A DNA stretch of 64,000 nt. It comes from JAFAZJ01 sp050183765 (GTDB taxonomy: Bacteria; Pseudomonadota; Alphaproteobacteria; Reyranellales; Reyranellaceae). Within the stretch, counting starts at the first letter, position 1; every line of letters starts with the position of its first letter. Made by a program: the position numbers and the translations under genes. The stretch is taken from contig JBFXAZ010000010.1 of NCBI GenBank assembly GCA_050183765.1, positions 13,267-77,266 of the forward strand, read 5' to 3'. Below, in pieces: positions 43,345 through 51,883 of this stretch. The notes beneath the pieces were generated by a model, which saw nothing but the letters and a program-made list of their open reading frames with translations, searched no databases and was not told where the DNA came from.

Positions 43345-43404
43345 GGCAGGGCTCCCGTCGCCGCGACGGACAGCTCGATGCGTCATACCGGGCGACGGGA
43401 TATA

Positions 43405-43432
43405 AGTGTACGCTCACTCGGATTGGAGTCAA
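43405..43432 (-). promoter_or_regulatory. Predicted sigma-70 promoter of the DUF4347-like gene
   Basis: On the minus strand TTGACT (43427-43432) and TACACT (43405-43410) are 16 bases apart, about 60 bases before the ATG at 43344. It lies between this gene and the CHRD gene, which reads in the same direction. Confidence 0.45.
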
Positions 43433-43459
43433 CGCGAGAAGGATTCAGGAACCGTGTGA

Positions 43460-43909
43460 CTACTGCGTCACCGCCACCTGGCCGCGGATCTCACCCTTGG
43501 GAAAGCGTTCCGTGTGGACGTTCACGTACCACTTGCCGGCCAGCAGGTCGGCCAGCTGGTTCTGGGTGATCACCATCTTTCCGGTCGTGCCCTGACTGTC
43601 GCAGCCGCCCGCCATCGGCACCACGATCGCCGCGTTCTGCGCCTCCGTTGCCGGTCCGTGGAAATGCATCGCCGTCACCGGGCCGGTGAGCCCTTGGCAC
43701 TTGATGTTCCAGCGCAGCTCTCGGCTCGCCATGTTGATCACGCCTTCGACCGAACCGGAGCCGGCGCTCGGGGTCGGCGGCACTTCCTTTGAGCCGGCCA
43801 GCGAGACCGTCACGCGACGGTCCGACGGGCCCTGCCCGCCCTGCGCCAGTGCGGTACCGCCCGCGATCAGTGAACCCGCGGCGGCGATCATCAGCATGCG
43901 TTTGAACAT
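43460..43909 (-). CDS. Secreted CHRD-domain protein
   Basis: A 149-residue protein with a signal peptide (MLMIAAAGSLIAGGTALAQ) and a CHRD domain: VSLAGSKEVPPTPSAGSGSVEG at the start, MHFHGPATEAQNAA in the middle, and WYVNVHTERFPKGEIRGQV at the end. CHRD domains bind or hold extracellular partners; in bacteria the role is unclear. ATG 43907-43909 has GGAG seven bases upstream. Its stop is separated from the DUF4347-like gene by the promoter at 43405-43432. Confidence 0.9.
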   Translation of the reverse strand: MFKRMLMIAAAGSLIAGGTALAQGGQGPSDRRVTVSLAGSKEVPPTPSAGSGSVEGVINMASRELRWNIKCQGLTGPVTAMHFHGPATEAQNAAIVVPMAGGCDSQGTTGKMVITQNQLADLLAGKWYVNVHTERFPKGEIRGQVAVTQ

Positions 43910-43996
43910 TGGCTTGCTCCGGACGTCAGAACGCCCCCCGAGCCGCAACGTCGCGGTGGCCCTGGGGGTTCCTGGGCAGTGCGTCCGGCTTTGCCG

Positions 43997-44428
43997 TCAG
44001 TGCTGGTTATGTGCCCCGCCTGGCCGCGAGATCCCCTTCAACGCCTGGCCGGCATGGGCGCTGTCGCGCGTCGTCGCGACGTCGCCCAGCGACAGGATGC
44101 CGACCAGCCGCTTGTCGCGGTTGACCACGGGCAGGCGGCGTATCTGCTGGTCGCCCATGTTGCGCGACACGGCCTCGACGGTCTCGTCCTCGAAGCAGTA
44201 GCGCACGGCCCGGCTCATCACCTCGCTCATTTTGGTGTCCGGACCCTTGCCGTCGGCCACCGCACGAATCGCGATGTCGCGGTCGGTGATCATGCCCACC
44301 AGCTTGTCCTTGTCGCCCACGGGCAGCACACCGGCGTCGATGCTGGCCATCAGCCTGGCCGCCTCCCGAATAGTCTGGTCGGGGTTGGCGACCTGCACAT
44401 CGCGGGTCATGGCGTCGCTGACATTCAT
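43997..44428 (-). CDS. Tandem CBS-domain protein
   Basis: A 143-residue protein of two CBS motifs: MNVSDAMTRDVQVANPDQTIREAA in pieces with LVGMITDRDIAIRA, then MSEVMSRAVRYCFEDETVEA with LVGILSLGDVAT. Stand-alone CBS pairs bind adenine nucleotides and regulate partners. The partner here is unknown. ATG 44426-44428 has AGGAG upstream. It diverges from the secreted protein gene at 44602. Confidence 0.9.
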   Translation of the reverse strand: MNVSDAMTRDVQVANPDQTIREAARLMASIDAGVLPVGDKDKLVGMITDRDIAIRAVADGKGPDTKMSEVMSRAVRYCFEDETVEAVSRNMGDQQIRRLPVVNRDKRLVGILSLGDVATTRDSAHAGQALKGISRPGGAHNQH

Positions 44429-44601
44429 CAGTCTGCTCCTATCCGCTGGTCCTCGCGGGCTCGATCGAGGCTCCGCAGGGCCTCGGTGCTCACGCACCCG
44501 CCGCGCCGCGTATCGAAGCCGAACGCGAAGGCGGCGGGCCGGTTCCCAGGCGGCGAGGCGGCAAGTATGCTCGGCGGCAAGGAGCCTTGGGGAGAGGACG
44601 G

Positions 44602-45210
44602 ATGCGGGATTTGACAGCGCCAGCGCGCCGCCTGTCGCGCGCCATTCTGCCCTGCATGACCGCGCTGGCCGTAGCCCTTGGAGCCGGCGTTGCGCCGTCG
44701 CTGGCGGTTCCATGGCAAGAGCAGGGCGGTCAGACCATCGTCTGGTTGACGGACGATCAGGTCAAGGCCGTGAAGAGCGGCAGAGCGATCACGTTGGATC
44801 CCGACAGCACGGGCTACGGCGGCTACTGCTACGGACCCTTGAGGGTTCTCGGCTATGCGGTGGCTCACAACGGCGCTCGCCTGACTGTGGCGAACTGCTC
44901 ACGCTCGGCCAACCGCAAGGATTGCAGCAATCTCGCCGGAACGTGGCGCAACATGACCCCGCTGGGACAATCGAACTGGGCGCTGCGTGCGTTGGGGGGC
45001 GGCCGATACGAGGCGCGAGAGTCGGGCATGGGCAATGCGACAGGTACCGCCGTGCTCTCGGGGACGACGCTGACGATCGACTTCCGGACGGGAAACGTCG
45101 CCGGTCGCTATCAATGGACTCTCGATACGCAATGCACGGCCGGTCAGGGCACCCTCGTGTTTACCGCCGGCCTGCAAGGCCAACACGCGACCTCGATCAA
45201 TCGACAGTGA
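44602..45210 (+). CDS. Secreted hypothetical protein
   Basis: A 202-residue protein with an N-terminal signal (ILPCMTALAVALGAGVAPSLA), preceded by a basic stretch. The mature part is strand-rich with several Cys (GYCYGP, VANCSRSANRKDC, DTQCTAGQG), suggesting disulfides in the periplasm, and includes a WTL-type lipocalin-like C-terminus. No family recognised. ATG 44602 has GGAGAGGAC upstream and is chosen over a TTG at 44587. It converges on the GST gene. Confidence 0.75.
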   Translation: MRDLTAPARRLSRAILPCMTALAVALGAGVAPSLAVPWQEQGGQTIVWLTDDQVKAVKSGRAITLDPDSTGYGGYCYGPLRVLGYAVAHNGARLTVANCSRSANRKDCSNLAGTWRNMTPLGQSNWALRALGGGRYEARESGMGNATGTAVLSGTTLTIDFRTGNVAGRYQWTLDTQCTAGQGTLVFTAGLQGQHATSINRQ

Positions 45211-45214
45211 CGGG

Positions 45215-45880
45215 TCACAGCGCGATGAAGCCGGGCTTGCGGCCGCCGACCGAGACGAGGTAGCGGGCCATGGCGGTGGCCACCTGGCGCACCGCCGGCC
45301 GCGCGCCGACGCGTTCGCGCCAGGCGAGCAGACGGCCGACATCCGCCGGCATCGGCGCACCCAGCCGGTCGGCGAAGAACTGCGCCATGTAGAAGGCGAT
45401 ATCGGCGTACGAGTATTCGCCAGCGAGGCCGTCGCGACCATCGGCCAGCAGCGCCTCCAGGTCGCGATAGTAGGCCGTGGCGCCGCCGATCGCCGTCGTC
45501 GCGGCGGGGTCGTCGAGCGCGCGCTGCAGGCCCATCAGCCGGATGATGTGCGGAAAGAAGACCTCGTCGGACTTCATCTCCAGCAGGCGCGCCCGCGCGC
45601 GGCCCTTGACGCCGGTCGGCCACAGCGGCGGCTGCGGCTTGATCTCCTCGAAGTACTCGAAGATCTGCGTCGAATCGAAAATCTCGAGATCGCCGTCGAT
45701 CAGCACCGGCACCTGGCGCTTGGGATTGACGCGCAGCACCTCGGGGTGCTTGGGCTCGTACAGCGACTTCATGTCGAAGCGCACCATCTCGACCTGTACG
45801 TCGAGACCCTTCTCCAGCGCGGCGATCTCCGCCTTGGCGCCGAACATGCTCAGCGGACCGGAATACAGGCGCATCGACAT
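45215..45880 (-). CDS. Glutathione S-transferase family protein
   Basis: A 221-residue GST: a thioredoxin-like N-domain with MRLYSGPLSMFGAKAEIA in pieces, VNPKRQVPVLIDGDLEIFDSTQI in pieces holding the cis-Pro and glutathione-binding acidic residue (DST), then an all-helical C-domain. It may conjugate glutathione or act as an isomerase; the substrate is unknown. The start ATG has AGGGAC upstream. It lies 84 bases after the nitrile-hydratase beta stop on the same strand. Confidence 0.9.
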   Translation of the reverse strand: MSMRLYSGPLSMFGAKAEIAALEKGLDVQVEMVRFDMKSLYEPKHPEVLRVNPKRQVPVLIDGDLEIFDSTQIFEYFEEIKPQPPLWPTGVKGRARARLLEMKSDEVFFPHIIRLMGLQRALDDPAATTAIGGATAYYRDLEALLADGRDGLAGEYSYADIAFYMAQFFADRLGAPMPADVGRLLAWRERVGARPAVRQVATAMARYLVSVGGRKPGFIAL

Positions 45881-45964
45881 CGATCGTCCCTCGCTTCGTC
45901 GCCGCGCACAGCACCACGTCCGCGGCGAACGACGAAGCGAGGAAATCTCGCCCGCAGGCTTAGG

Positions 45965-46582
45965 TCAGCTCACGCGCTCCAGATAGCTCTGGAACACGCC
46001 GACATGCACATGGGCCGGATCGGCGTCGTTGGGCCACAGCTCCTCGGCCTTGAAGCGCACGTCGTAGGTCGGCTCGTCCTCGGCGTGGATGCCGTGGGCA
46101 TGCGCGTCGGGGAACGGATACTTCGGCGACACGCCGACGACCACGCCGGTCTTGCCGCGGATGTAGCCGGGCATGCGCACATGGCCGGGCACATGGTCGT
46201 CGCGCACCCGCACCGTGTCGCCGGGCTTCAGGGTCGGGCGCGTCTCGACATTGCCGCGCCCTGGCGCGCTGGGCATGGCGAGCGGGAACTGCCCCTGCGC
46301 ACGGCGCTCCAGCTCCTCCTCCGTGAGGATGCCCTTCTCGACGCACAGCGTGGCCAGGCTGGTCAGCGAGCGCTCGTAGTAGCTCGCCGACAGGTAGTGC
46401 CGGGGCTCCATGCGCTCGATGGCGTGGCGGTACTCGTCCATGTTGAAGATGCCGAGCTTCACGGCCAGCGAGTACAGCGCGTTGACCCGCTTCTCCCACG
46501 GCTCGTGGAAGGTCTGCGCCTTGAGCGCATAGCGCACGCGGCCGAAGCCCTGCCGGCCGCCCATGTCGTGGATGCCGTCCAT
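45965..46582 (-). CDS. nthB: Nitrile hydratase subunit beta
   Basis: A 205-residue beta subunit: MDGIHDMGGRQGFG at the N-terminus, YYERSLTSLATLCVEKG, a middle FPLAMPSAPGRG, and the SH3-like C-terminus with GDTVRVRDD, PGHVRMPGYIRGKTGVV in pieces and TYDVRFKAEELW. It forms the active alpha2beta2 enzyme that hydrates nitriles to amides. It starts three bases after the alpha stop. No third gene for a cobalt or iron activator protein follows; the next gene is a GST. Confidence 0.93.
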   Translation of the reverse strand: MDGIHDMGGRQGFGRVRYALKAQTFHEPWEKRVNALYSLAVKLGIFNMDEYRHAIERMEPRHYLSASYYERSLTSLATLCVEKGILTEEELERRAQGQFPLAMPSAPGRGNVETRPTLKPGDTVRVRDDHVPGHVRMPGYIRGKTGVVVGVSPKYPFPDAHAHGIHAEDEPTYDVRFKAEELWPNDADPAHVHVGVFQSYLERVS

Positions 46583-46585
46583 GGC

Positions 46586-47191
46586 TCAGGTCCCCGCGAT
46601 GCGCGCGACGCCGATCATCATGTCCTTGCTGATCAGCCCGGCGAGCTTCTCCTCGGACCAGCCCTCGGTACCCGCCGGCCGCATCGGCAGCACCATGTAG
46701 CGGGTGTCGGCCGTGGTGTCCCACACGCGGATCTCGGTCGCGGCGGGCAGGTCGAGTCCCATCTCCTTCAGCACCGTGCGCGACTGGCGCACGACGCGCG
46801 CGCGGTACTCCAGATCCTTGTACCAGTCCGGCGGCAGGCCGATGATCGAGAAGGCCGTGCACGAGCACAAGGTGCAGACGATCACGTTGTGGATGTCGGC
46901 GGTGTTCTCGAGCACGACGAGATGGCGGTGATGCGCCGGCATGCTCAGACCCAGCTCGGCCACGGCGTCGCGGCCATTGGCCAGCAGCCGCGCCTTGAAC
47001 GCTGGATCCGTCCACGCCCGGGCGCAGACCCGCGCACCGTTCTCGGGGATCCATTTCTCCTCGGCGAGCTCGCGGAACTCCTCGATGAACTCCGCCGGCT
47101 TCATGCCGCGCTCCTCGAACGCAGCCTGAATCGCATCGACCCGCGCCTCGACGGACGCGGTGTTCAGCCTGATGTGGATGTTGTCGGGCAT
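46586..47191 (-). CDS. nthA: Nitrile hydratase subunit alpha
   Basis: A 201-residue catalytic subunit with the metal motif VCTLCSC (C106, C109, C111). The Thr in CTLCSC is the cobalt-type form, whereas iron enzymes usually have CSLCSC. The residues after it (TAFSIIGLPPDWY) differ from the common YPWPVLG, so the active-site wall is unusual. The rest is normal: DTTADTRYMVLP and the terminal LISKDMMIGVAR. Two of the Cys should be oxidised to sulfinate/sulfenate. ATG 47189-47191 has GGAGGG upstream, and alpha precedes beta. Confidence 0.93.
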   Translation of the reverse strand: MPDNIHIRLNTASVEARVDAIQAAFEERGMKPAEFIEEFRELAEEKWIPENGARVCARAWTDPAFKARLLANGRDAVAELGLSMPAHHRHLVVLENTADIHNVIVCTLCSCTAFSIIGLPPDWYKDLEYRARVVRQSRTVLKEMGLDLPAATEIRVWDTTADTRYMVLPMRPAGTEGWSEEKLAGLISKDMMIGVARIAGT

Positions 47192-47227
47192 GGGATCCCT
47201 CCATTGCCGAGTGCGACGTCAGATTGA

Positions 47228-47249
47228 TTGATCACAGGCGGCGGATCAA
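47228..47249. promoter_or_regulatory. TTGATC-N10-GATCAA palindrome before nitrile hydratase
   Basis: Six-base arms with a ten-base GC-rich spacer lie 36 bases before the alpha-subunit ATG. It could be an operator for an activator or repressor of the nitrile hydratase genes. The shared gap also holds the start of the divergent membrane-protein gene. Confidence 0.35.
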
Positions 47250-47291
47250 TGCATCTTCCACAGGCGGCCATCCGGTCGCTCGGGGACGGAC

Positions 47292-47846
47292 TTGCACTAC
47301 CGTCTGGCAATCTCACAGCGTTTGTGCGGTCTCACCGACAATGCCTGGGTCTACGGTATCGGTCTCGGCATGGTGTCGGCGCCAGTGATATGGTCGCTGG
47401 ACGTCCTGGGCAGCGACGGCGGCCCTCGTCTCCCTTGGCTGATCGTTGCACTCGGCACCTTGGGCATGACCATCGGCGGAAGAGCGATGTACTCGGTCGA
47501 CCCATGGACGGGCAGACCCTTCGAACGCGTGCTCCTACTGACCATAACGATCCCGTTCATCGCTCTATTCATCGCCTCTCTGCCATTCATCGCCTTCGCG
47601 GTGATCGGGATCTTTCTGGCGATGCTCTTCGGGCTCATGATGATGCCAATGGCGATCATCGTGACCGCCTGTTGGACCGCGCTCTACCTTTCGCTGCCGG
47701 CTCGGGAACGAGTGTCATTGCTCGCAGTGGGAGCACACGCAGGTGAACGCTCGCCGGGCATCGTAGTTGCCGGATCGCTGGTGCTGCTGGCGTCGCTGGC
47801 GACAATGTTCTGGCTTGCAGTCGGATCGAGGCTTTCCGTCAACTAG
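47292..47846 (+). CDS. Four-helix membrane protein of unknown function
   Basis: A 184-residue frame from TTG 47292 with GGGGACGG upstream; ATG 47370 is an alternative start. Four or five hydrophobic segments (about 21-36, 46-62, 83-125, 157-175), several of them rich in Ile, Phe and Met. GC and codon use are lower than in most neighbours. No family recognised. It diverges from the nitrile hydratase genes. The start remains unsure because the N-terminal 26 residues have little character. Confidence 0.55.
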   Translation: MHYRLAISQRLCGLTDNAWVYGIGLGMVSAPVIWSLDVLGSDGGPRLPWLIVALGTLGMTIGGRAMYSVDPWTGRPFERVLLLTITIPFIALFIASLPFIAFAVIGIFLAMLFGLMMMPMAIIVTACWTALYLSLPARERVSLLAVGAHAGERSPGIVVAGSLVLLASLATMFWLAVGSRLSVN

Positions 47847-47882
47847 GGTACTTGCGGTGTGTCGGATAGTCGTCGACCTACC

Positions 47883-48806
47883 TCAATGCGTCGACAGCCA
47901 CGCCCCGATCGCCGCGCGGGCCTTGGCGTAGGGGTCGACCGCGTAGAGATCGTCGGTGCCGATCTTCTTCTTCCACTTCGCGAACCAGGTATCCAGCTCC
48001 TCGAAGTTCACGCCCTTGCCGCCTGAACTCTGGGTGATGTGCGGCACGAGCGTCACCGGGTGCCAGGCCACCTGCACAATGTGATCGATGCCCTGCGGCC
48101 GCTCGATCGCGTCCTCGGCGGCGGCGTTCATGCCGATGATCATGCCGGGCAGAAGCTTCTCGGGCTTGAAGCCGCTGCCGGTGAGCCAGCCGCCGGCCTC
48201 CTTCTTCCAGCCGGTCATCTGCCAGGCGGCGGCGGTGTCAAACAGCTTCTTGAACTTGGGCGGCAGCAGCTCGGCGGCGACGCCGCCCACCAGCTCGTCG
48301 TGGATCGTGCAGTTGGCGAACTCGACCCAGCCCGAGCAGTCGATGCTGCCCTTCTCGACGTCGCGCACCTTCTGGCTATAGGTCACGTCGTCGTACTTCT
48401 CGGTGAGCTCCCACAGGCGGCGATTGACGTACAGCGTCAGCGGATCGAAGAAGCTCGGCTTGTAGCCGATCGGCAGCAGCGCGACGCTGCGCACCCAGCC
48501 CGAGGTCGCGCCGCCGAAGCCCATGATTTCCGGCAGGGTGCGCCCGCCCAAGGTGCGGTTGCGCATGAATCCCGGTCCCGGGGTGGCCTCGCAGGTCCCG
48601 CCCGCGTTGCGCCCGAGGTAGGACCAGCTCTGTGCCTCCGGCATCGACATGTTGCGCACCTCGACGAACGACCAGCCGTCGGTGCGCCAGCTCTCCTCGA
48701 CCAGGGTGCCGGCCGCCAGGCGCGTGCGCGGATTGGGCTCGCGCAAGCCGCCGAAATCGCGAGCGAGCGGAACACTGTCCGAGACGATCTGCATGTAGCT
48801 GCGCAT
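47883..48806 (-). CDS. SH3-like plus NlpC/P60-like putative cysteine peptidase
   Basis: A 307-residue protein. Residues 1-65 resemble an SH3 stretch (TRLAAGTLVEESWRTDGWSFVEV in pieces). Residues 150-250 show the NlpC/P60 pattern: IDCSGWV with C157, then a gap, PGMIIGMN, and IDHIVQV with H242, as in peptidoglycan peptidases. No signal peptide is seen, so it may act in the cytosol, be delivered by a secretion system, or belong to a phage-tail-like module. ATG 48804-48806 lies about 48 bases after a good promoter. Confidence 0.6.
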   Translation of the reverse strand: MRSYMQIVSDSVPLARDFGGLREPNPRTRLAAGTLVEESWRTDGWSFVEVRNMSMPEAQSWSYLGRNAGGTCEATPGPGFMRNRTLGGRTLPEIMGFGGATSGWVRSVALLPIGYKPSFFDPLTLYVNRRLWELTEKYDDVTYSQKVRDVEKGSIDCSGWVEFANCTIHDELVGGVAAELLPPKFKKLFDTAAAWQMTGWKKEAGGWLTGSGFKPEKLLPGMIIGMNAAAEDAIERPQGIDHIVQVAWHPVTLVPHITQSSGGKGVNFEELDTWFAKWKKKIGTDDLYAVDPYAKARAAIGAWLSTH

Positions 48807-48860
48807 GGTCCACTCCGCACGAACGGAAGCGCCGGAGGATGCCGGCGCATCGCATCATGC

Positions 48861-48889
48861 TTCATAAAAGAATGTGAGCGCTCCGTCAA
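48861..48889 (-). promoter_or_regulatory. Predicted sigma-70 promoter of the NlpC/P60-like gene
   Basis: On the minus strand TTGACG (48884-48889) and TATGAA (48861-48866) are 17 bases apart in an AT-rich patch. It lies between the luciferase-like gene stop and the ATG at 48806. Confidence 0.5.
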
Positions 48890-48916
48890 TTCTCGATAAG
48901 AACGGACGGCGCCTCG

Positions 48917-50128
48917 TCACTCCGCCGCGGTCGCCGCGCTCGGCTTGACCGTGATCATCCCCGGGCGGAAGCGGTCCTTGAACGGCGTGGTGTCGAGCTC
49001 CTCGAGCTTGATTTCGCCCGCCAGCACCCTGCGCTTCCAGTCCTGGTGCTCGGGCTCGGCGGCGTGGAACTCCGGCATCACTTCCTTGGCGAACAGCTCG
49101 AGCGATTCGCAGATGTGCTCGTGCGAGGTCTTGCCGGCCTGGTTGAGCAGGATCACCTGGTCGATGTTCGAGCTCTGGAACTTGCGCAGCTTGTTGCGGA
49201 TGGTCTCGGGCGAGCCGATCAGGCCGCCGGCGATCGAGCGCTTGGCCTGGTCGGGGTTCTCGCGCTTCCACTTGTTGTACTCGTCCCACATGTTGACGGC
49301 GCCCGGCGGCGGCCGCTGGCGGCCCTTCGAGGCACCGTAGAACTGCAGGGCGAACTGGAAGAAGGTCGAACCTTCGGCGCGGCGGCGCGCCTCCTCGTCG
49401 GTCTTGGCGCACATGAAATAGCTGACCAGCGCGATGTTCGGGTTGGTCTGGTAGTCCTCGAGCTTGTCGAGGTGGCGGGTGAAGGCGTTGTAGTAGGCGT
49501 GCACCCAGGCATGCGCGGCGTCGGCGCTGACGAACTGGAAGCCCAGCGCGCCCAGGCCGCGCCGTCCTGCCATCTCGATCGTGTCGAGCTGCGAGCAGGC
49601 GACCCACAGCGGCGGGTGCGGCTTCTGCAGCGGCTTGGGCAGCACGTTGCGCAGCGGAAACTTGAAGTGCGGCCCGTCGTAGCTGCAGCCGCCGTCGCGG
49701 AACATCGGGATCAACGCGCGCACCGCGTCCTCCCAGATCTCGCGCTTCTTCTCGATCTCGACGCCGAAGGGCTCCAGCTCGGTGATGCTGGCGCTCTCGC
49801 CCATGCCGAACTCGACGCGGCCGTCGCTCAGGAGGTCGAGCGCGGCGACCTTCTCGGCCACCTTGGCCGGGTGGTTGGTGGTGAGCTGGAAGATGCCGTG
49901 GCCCAGCCGGATGCGCTTGGTGCGCTGGCTGGCGGCACCGAGGAAGACCTCGGGCGCGGGCGAATGCGAGTACTCCTCGAGGAAGTGGTGCTCGACCTCC
50001 CAGGCATAGTCGAAGCCCAGCTGGTCGGCGAGCTCGCACTGCGACAGCGCGTTCTTGTACAGGCGGTGCTCGTCGCCGGCTTCCCACGGACGCGGCAGCT
50101 GCAGCTCGTAGAAGATGCCGAATTTCAT
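48917..50128 (-). CDS. LLM-class flavin-dependent oxidoreductase (luciferase-like)
   Basis: A 403-residue luciferase-like monooxygenase: KFGIFYELQLPRPW at the start, DYAWEVEHHFLEEYSHSPAPEVFLGA in pieces, and LGHGIFQLTTNHPAKVAEKVA. F420 or FMN would be the cofactor. Such enzymes oxidise aldehydes, sulfonates, polyamines or aromatic compounds. The substrate cannot be told. It diverges from the unknown 534-residue protein at 50279 across 150 bases with no clear shared operator. Confidence 0.9.
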   Translation of the reverse strand: MKFGIFYELQLPRPWEAGDEHRLYKNALSQCELADQLGFDYAWEVEHHFLEEYSHSPAPEVFLGAASQRTKRIRLGHGIFQLTTNHPAKVAEKVAALDLLSDGRVEFGMGESASITELEPFGVEIEKKREIWEDAVRALIPMFRDGGCSYDGPHFKFPLRNVLPKPLQKPHPPLWVACSQLDTIEMAGRRGLGALGFQFVSADAAHAWVHAYYNAFTRHLDKLEDYQTNPNIALVSYFMCAKTDEEARRRAEGSTFFQFALQFYGASKGRQRPPPGAVNMWDEYNKWKRENPDQAKRSIAGGLIGSPETIRNKLRKFQSSNIDQVILLNQAGKTSHEHICESLELFAKEVMPEFHAAEPEHQDWKRRVLAGEIKLEELDTTPFKDRFRPGMITVKPSAATAAE

Positions 50129-50278
50129 GGTCGCGTCCTCCGTCCGTCGTTGGCTGCAAGGGCACTCCGATTCCCGGTGGGGAGCAAGGCCTCAAAGCCG
50201 CATGGCGGCACCTCAATCGTCGCCCTTCCCTCCGCCGCCAACGGGTTCATACTCCGGCCAAATACACGGGAGGCGACG

Positions 50279-51883
50279 ATGCCCGACGGTGTGGCCCGAG
50301 CGAAGGCGGACGACCGGCCTGACGCGCTGTATGCCCGGCTGGAGGAGCGCATCCTCGATCGCGACCAGAGGGGCGCGCTCGACACCTATCACCAGCTGTT
50401 CAAGGCGGGCCGGCCGCTGACGGAGATGCTGGCCGAGGCGGTGCGCATCCACGGGCCATACACCCACGTGCCCTATCACGAGCGCATCGACGACGGGTAC
50501 GTGAACTTCGTCAACAACGACCACTGCCTTCTGAGCGCGCGCGCCACCCTCAATCTCGCGCGCCTGCTGCCCGGGGCGCAGGCCGGCCTGCCGATGGCGC
50601 AGACCATCTGGTACATCCCCACCGGGCTGGACATCTGGAACCAGAAGATCATCAGAGCGCCGGGCCACTATGCGCGCGGCTTCCAGATGCCGGCGGGCCC
50701 GCCGCCGGCGCCCGTGGTGCACTGGGCCGACCAGGAGCCGCTGGCGCTCGACGGGCCGCTGAAGGAACGGCTGCAGCACTGGATGACTCTGGTGCATCGC
50801 GGCCAGGTGATCGATGCCTACCGCGTGTTCCTCGGCCTCATGCAGACCAAGGACGAGCGCCGCGCGGCGCTCGGCGAACTGACCTTCGCCGGGCTGATCG
50901 ACGTGCAGGACCGCGCCTTCCAGAACCGCTCCTACACCACCGGCCACAAATCCTTTCGCGCCCGCGCCACGGTCGAGCTGGGCGAGGCGATCGGCTGGGA
51001 CGACGCGCACGACGTGCTCTATGCAGGCGCGCTCGATATCGCCGTCGGCCCGCGCTGGTACTCGCTCTATGAGATGGCCTGCAACGCCGTCACCGTCTAC
51101 GTCGAGGGCCAGGTGCTGCACGCCGTGCCCTATGGCGGCACGACCGAGCGCGAGCGCGCGCTGCTGAACAACCGCGAGCCGATGAGCGCGGCCGACACCG
51201 AGGACTTTCTCGAGACCGTGCTGCGCCAGCCCGAGCCGGCCAACATCGAGGCGCTGGCGCGCCTGCTCAATGCGGGCAAGGATCCGCGCTCGATCCTCGA
51301 CGCCATCCAGCTCGGCGCCGCCGAGGTGGTGATCGAGACCAACATCGACGTGAACTTTTCGCTGCCGCAGCACTGCTACGAGTACTGCAACGCCCTGGGC
51401 TGGTTCTGGGACAATTTCGCCCATCCGCAGCGCATCAAGCTGCTGTTCCTCGCCACCGCCTATCTCAACCAGGCGGCGTACCATCAGCAGCTCAGCGGCG
51501 ACTTCGCCCGCACCACCATCCGCGCGCCCGATGGCGCCGATCGCCTGAGCGCGGCCGAGATCGTCGATCGCCTCACTGCGTCGCTGATCGCGCTCGATGG
51601 CCAGCAGAGCATGGCGTGGACCAAGGCCTATCTCGACAGCGGCGCCGACACCGGCCCGCTGGTGCGTGCGCTGGCGCTGGCGGCGAGCCGGCTGGGCAAC
51701 GATCCCCACAACCAGGAGATCGCCCACTGCATGATCGAGGACTACCTCAAGAACCGGCAACCCGACCGCGGCCGGTTGCTGCTGGCCTGCGCGCAGCACA
51801 CCGCGTCGCACCGCAAGTACGGCGACGCGCTCGACTGCAGCCGCCGCTTCGGCAAGGCCTTCGACCTGGCGGAGCTGCGTTGA
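50279..51883 (+). CDS. 534-residue protein of unknown family, coupled to a racemase-like gene
   Basis: A long, largely helical soluble protein with no signal or membrane segment. It contains many His, Tyr and Trp in clusters (YHERIDDGYVNFVNNDHCLL in pieces, RSYTTGHKSFRARATVELG, GPRWYSLYEMACNAVTVYV), which could be metal- or cofactor-binding. I recognise no family. Its stop overlaps the racemase-like start (TTGA), so the pair is coupled, perhaps as one pathway step. ATG 50279 has GGGAGG upstream. Confidence 0.7.
   Translation: MPDGVARAKADDRPDALYARLEERILDRDQRGALDTYHQLFKAGRPLTEMLAEAVRIHGPYTHVPYHERIDDGYVNFVNNDHCLLSARATLNLARLLPGAQAGLPMAQTIWYIPTGLDIWNQKIIRAPGHYARGFQMPAGPPPAPVVHWADQEPLALDGPLKERLQHWMTLVHRGQVIDAYRVFLGLMQTKDERRAALGELTFAGLIDVQDRAFQNRSYTTGHKSFRARATVELGEAIGWDDAHDVLYAGALDIAVGPRWYSLYEMACNAVTVYVEGQVLHAVPYGGTTERERALLNNREPMSAADTEDFLETVLRQPEPANIEALARLLNAGKDPRSILDAIQLGAAEVVIETNIDVNFSLPQHCYEYCNALGWFWDNFAHPQRIKLLFLATAYLNQAAYHQQLSGDFARTTIRAPDGADRLSAAEIVDRLTASLIALDGQQSMAWTKAYLDSGADTGPLVRALALAASRLGNDPHNQEIAHCMIEDYLKNRQPDRGRLLLACAQHTASHRKYGDALDCSRRFGKAFDLAELR

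Noticed and set aside
47228..47746. Alternative plus-strand frame beside the membrane protein gene
   Set aside because: It has no hydrophobic segments or domain pattern. The overlapping frame 47292-47846 has clear membrane helices.
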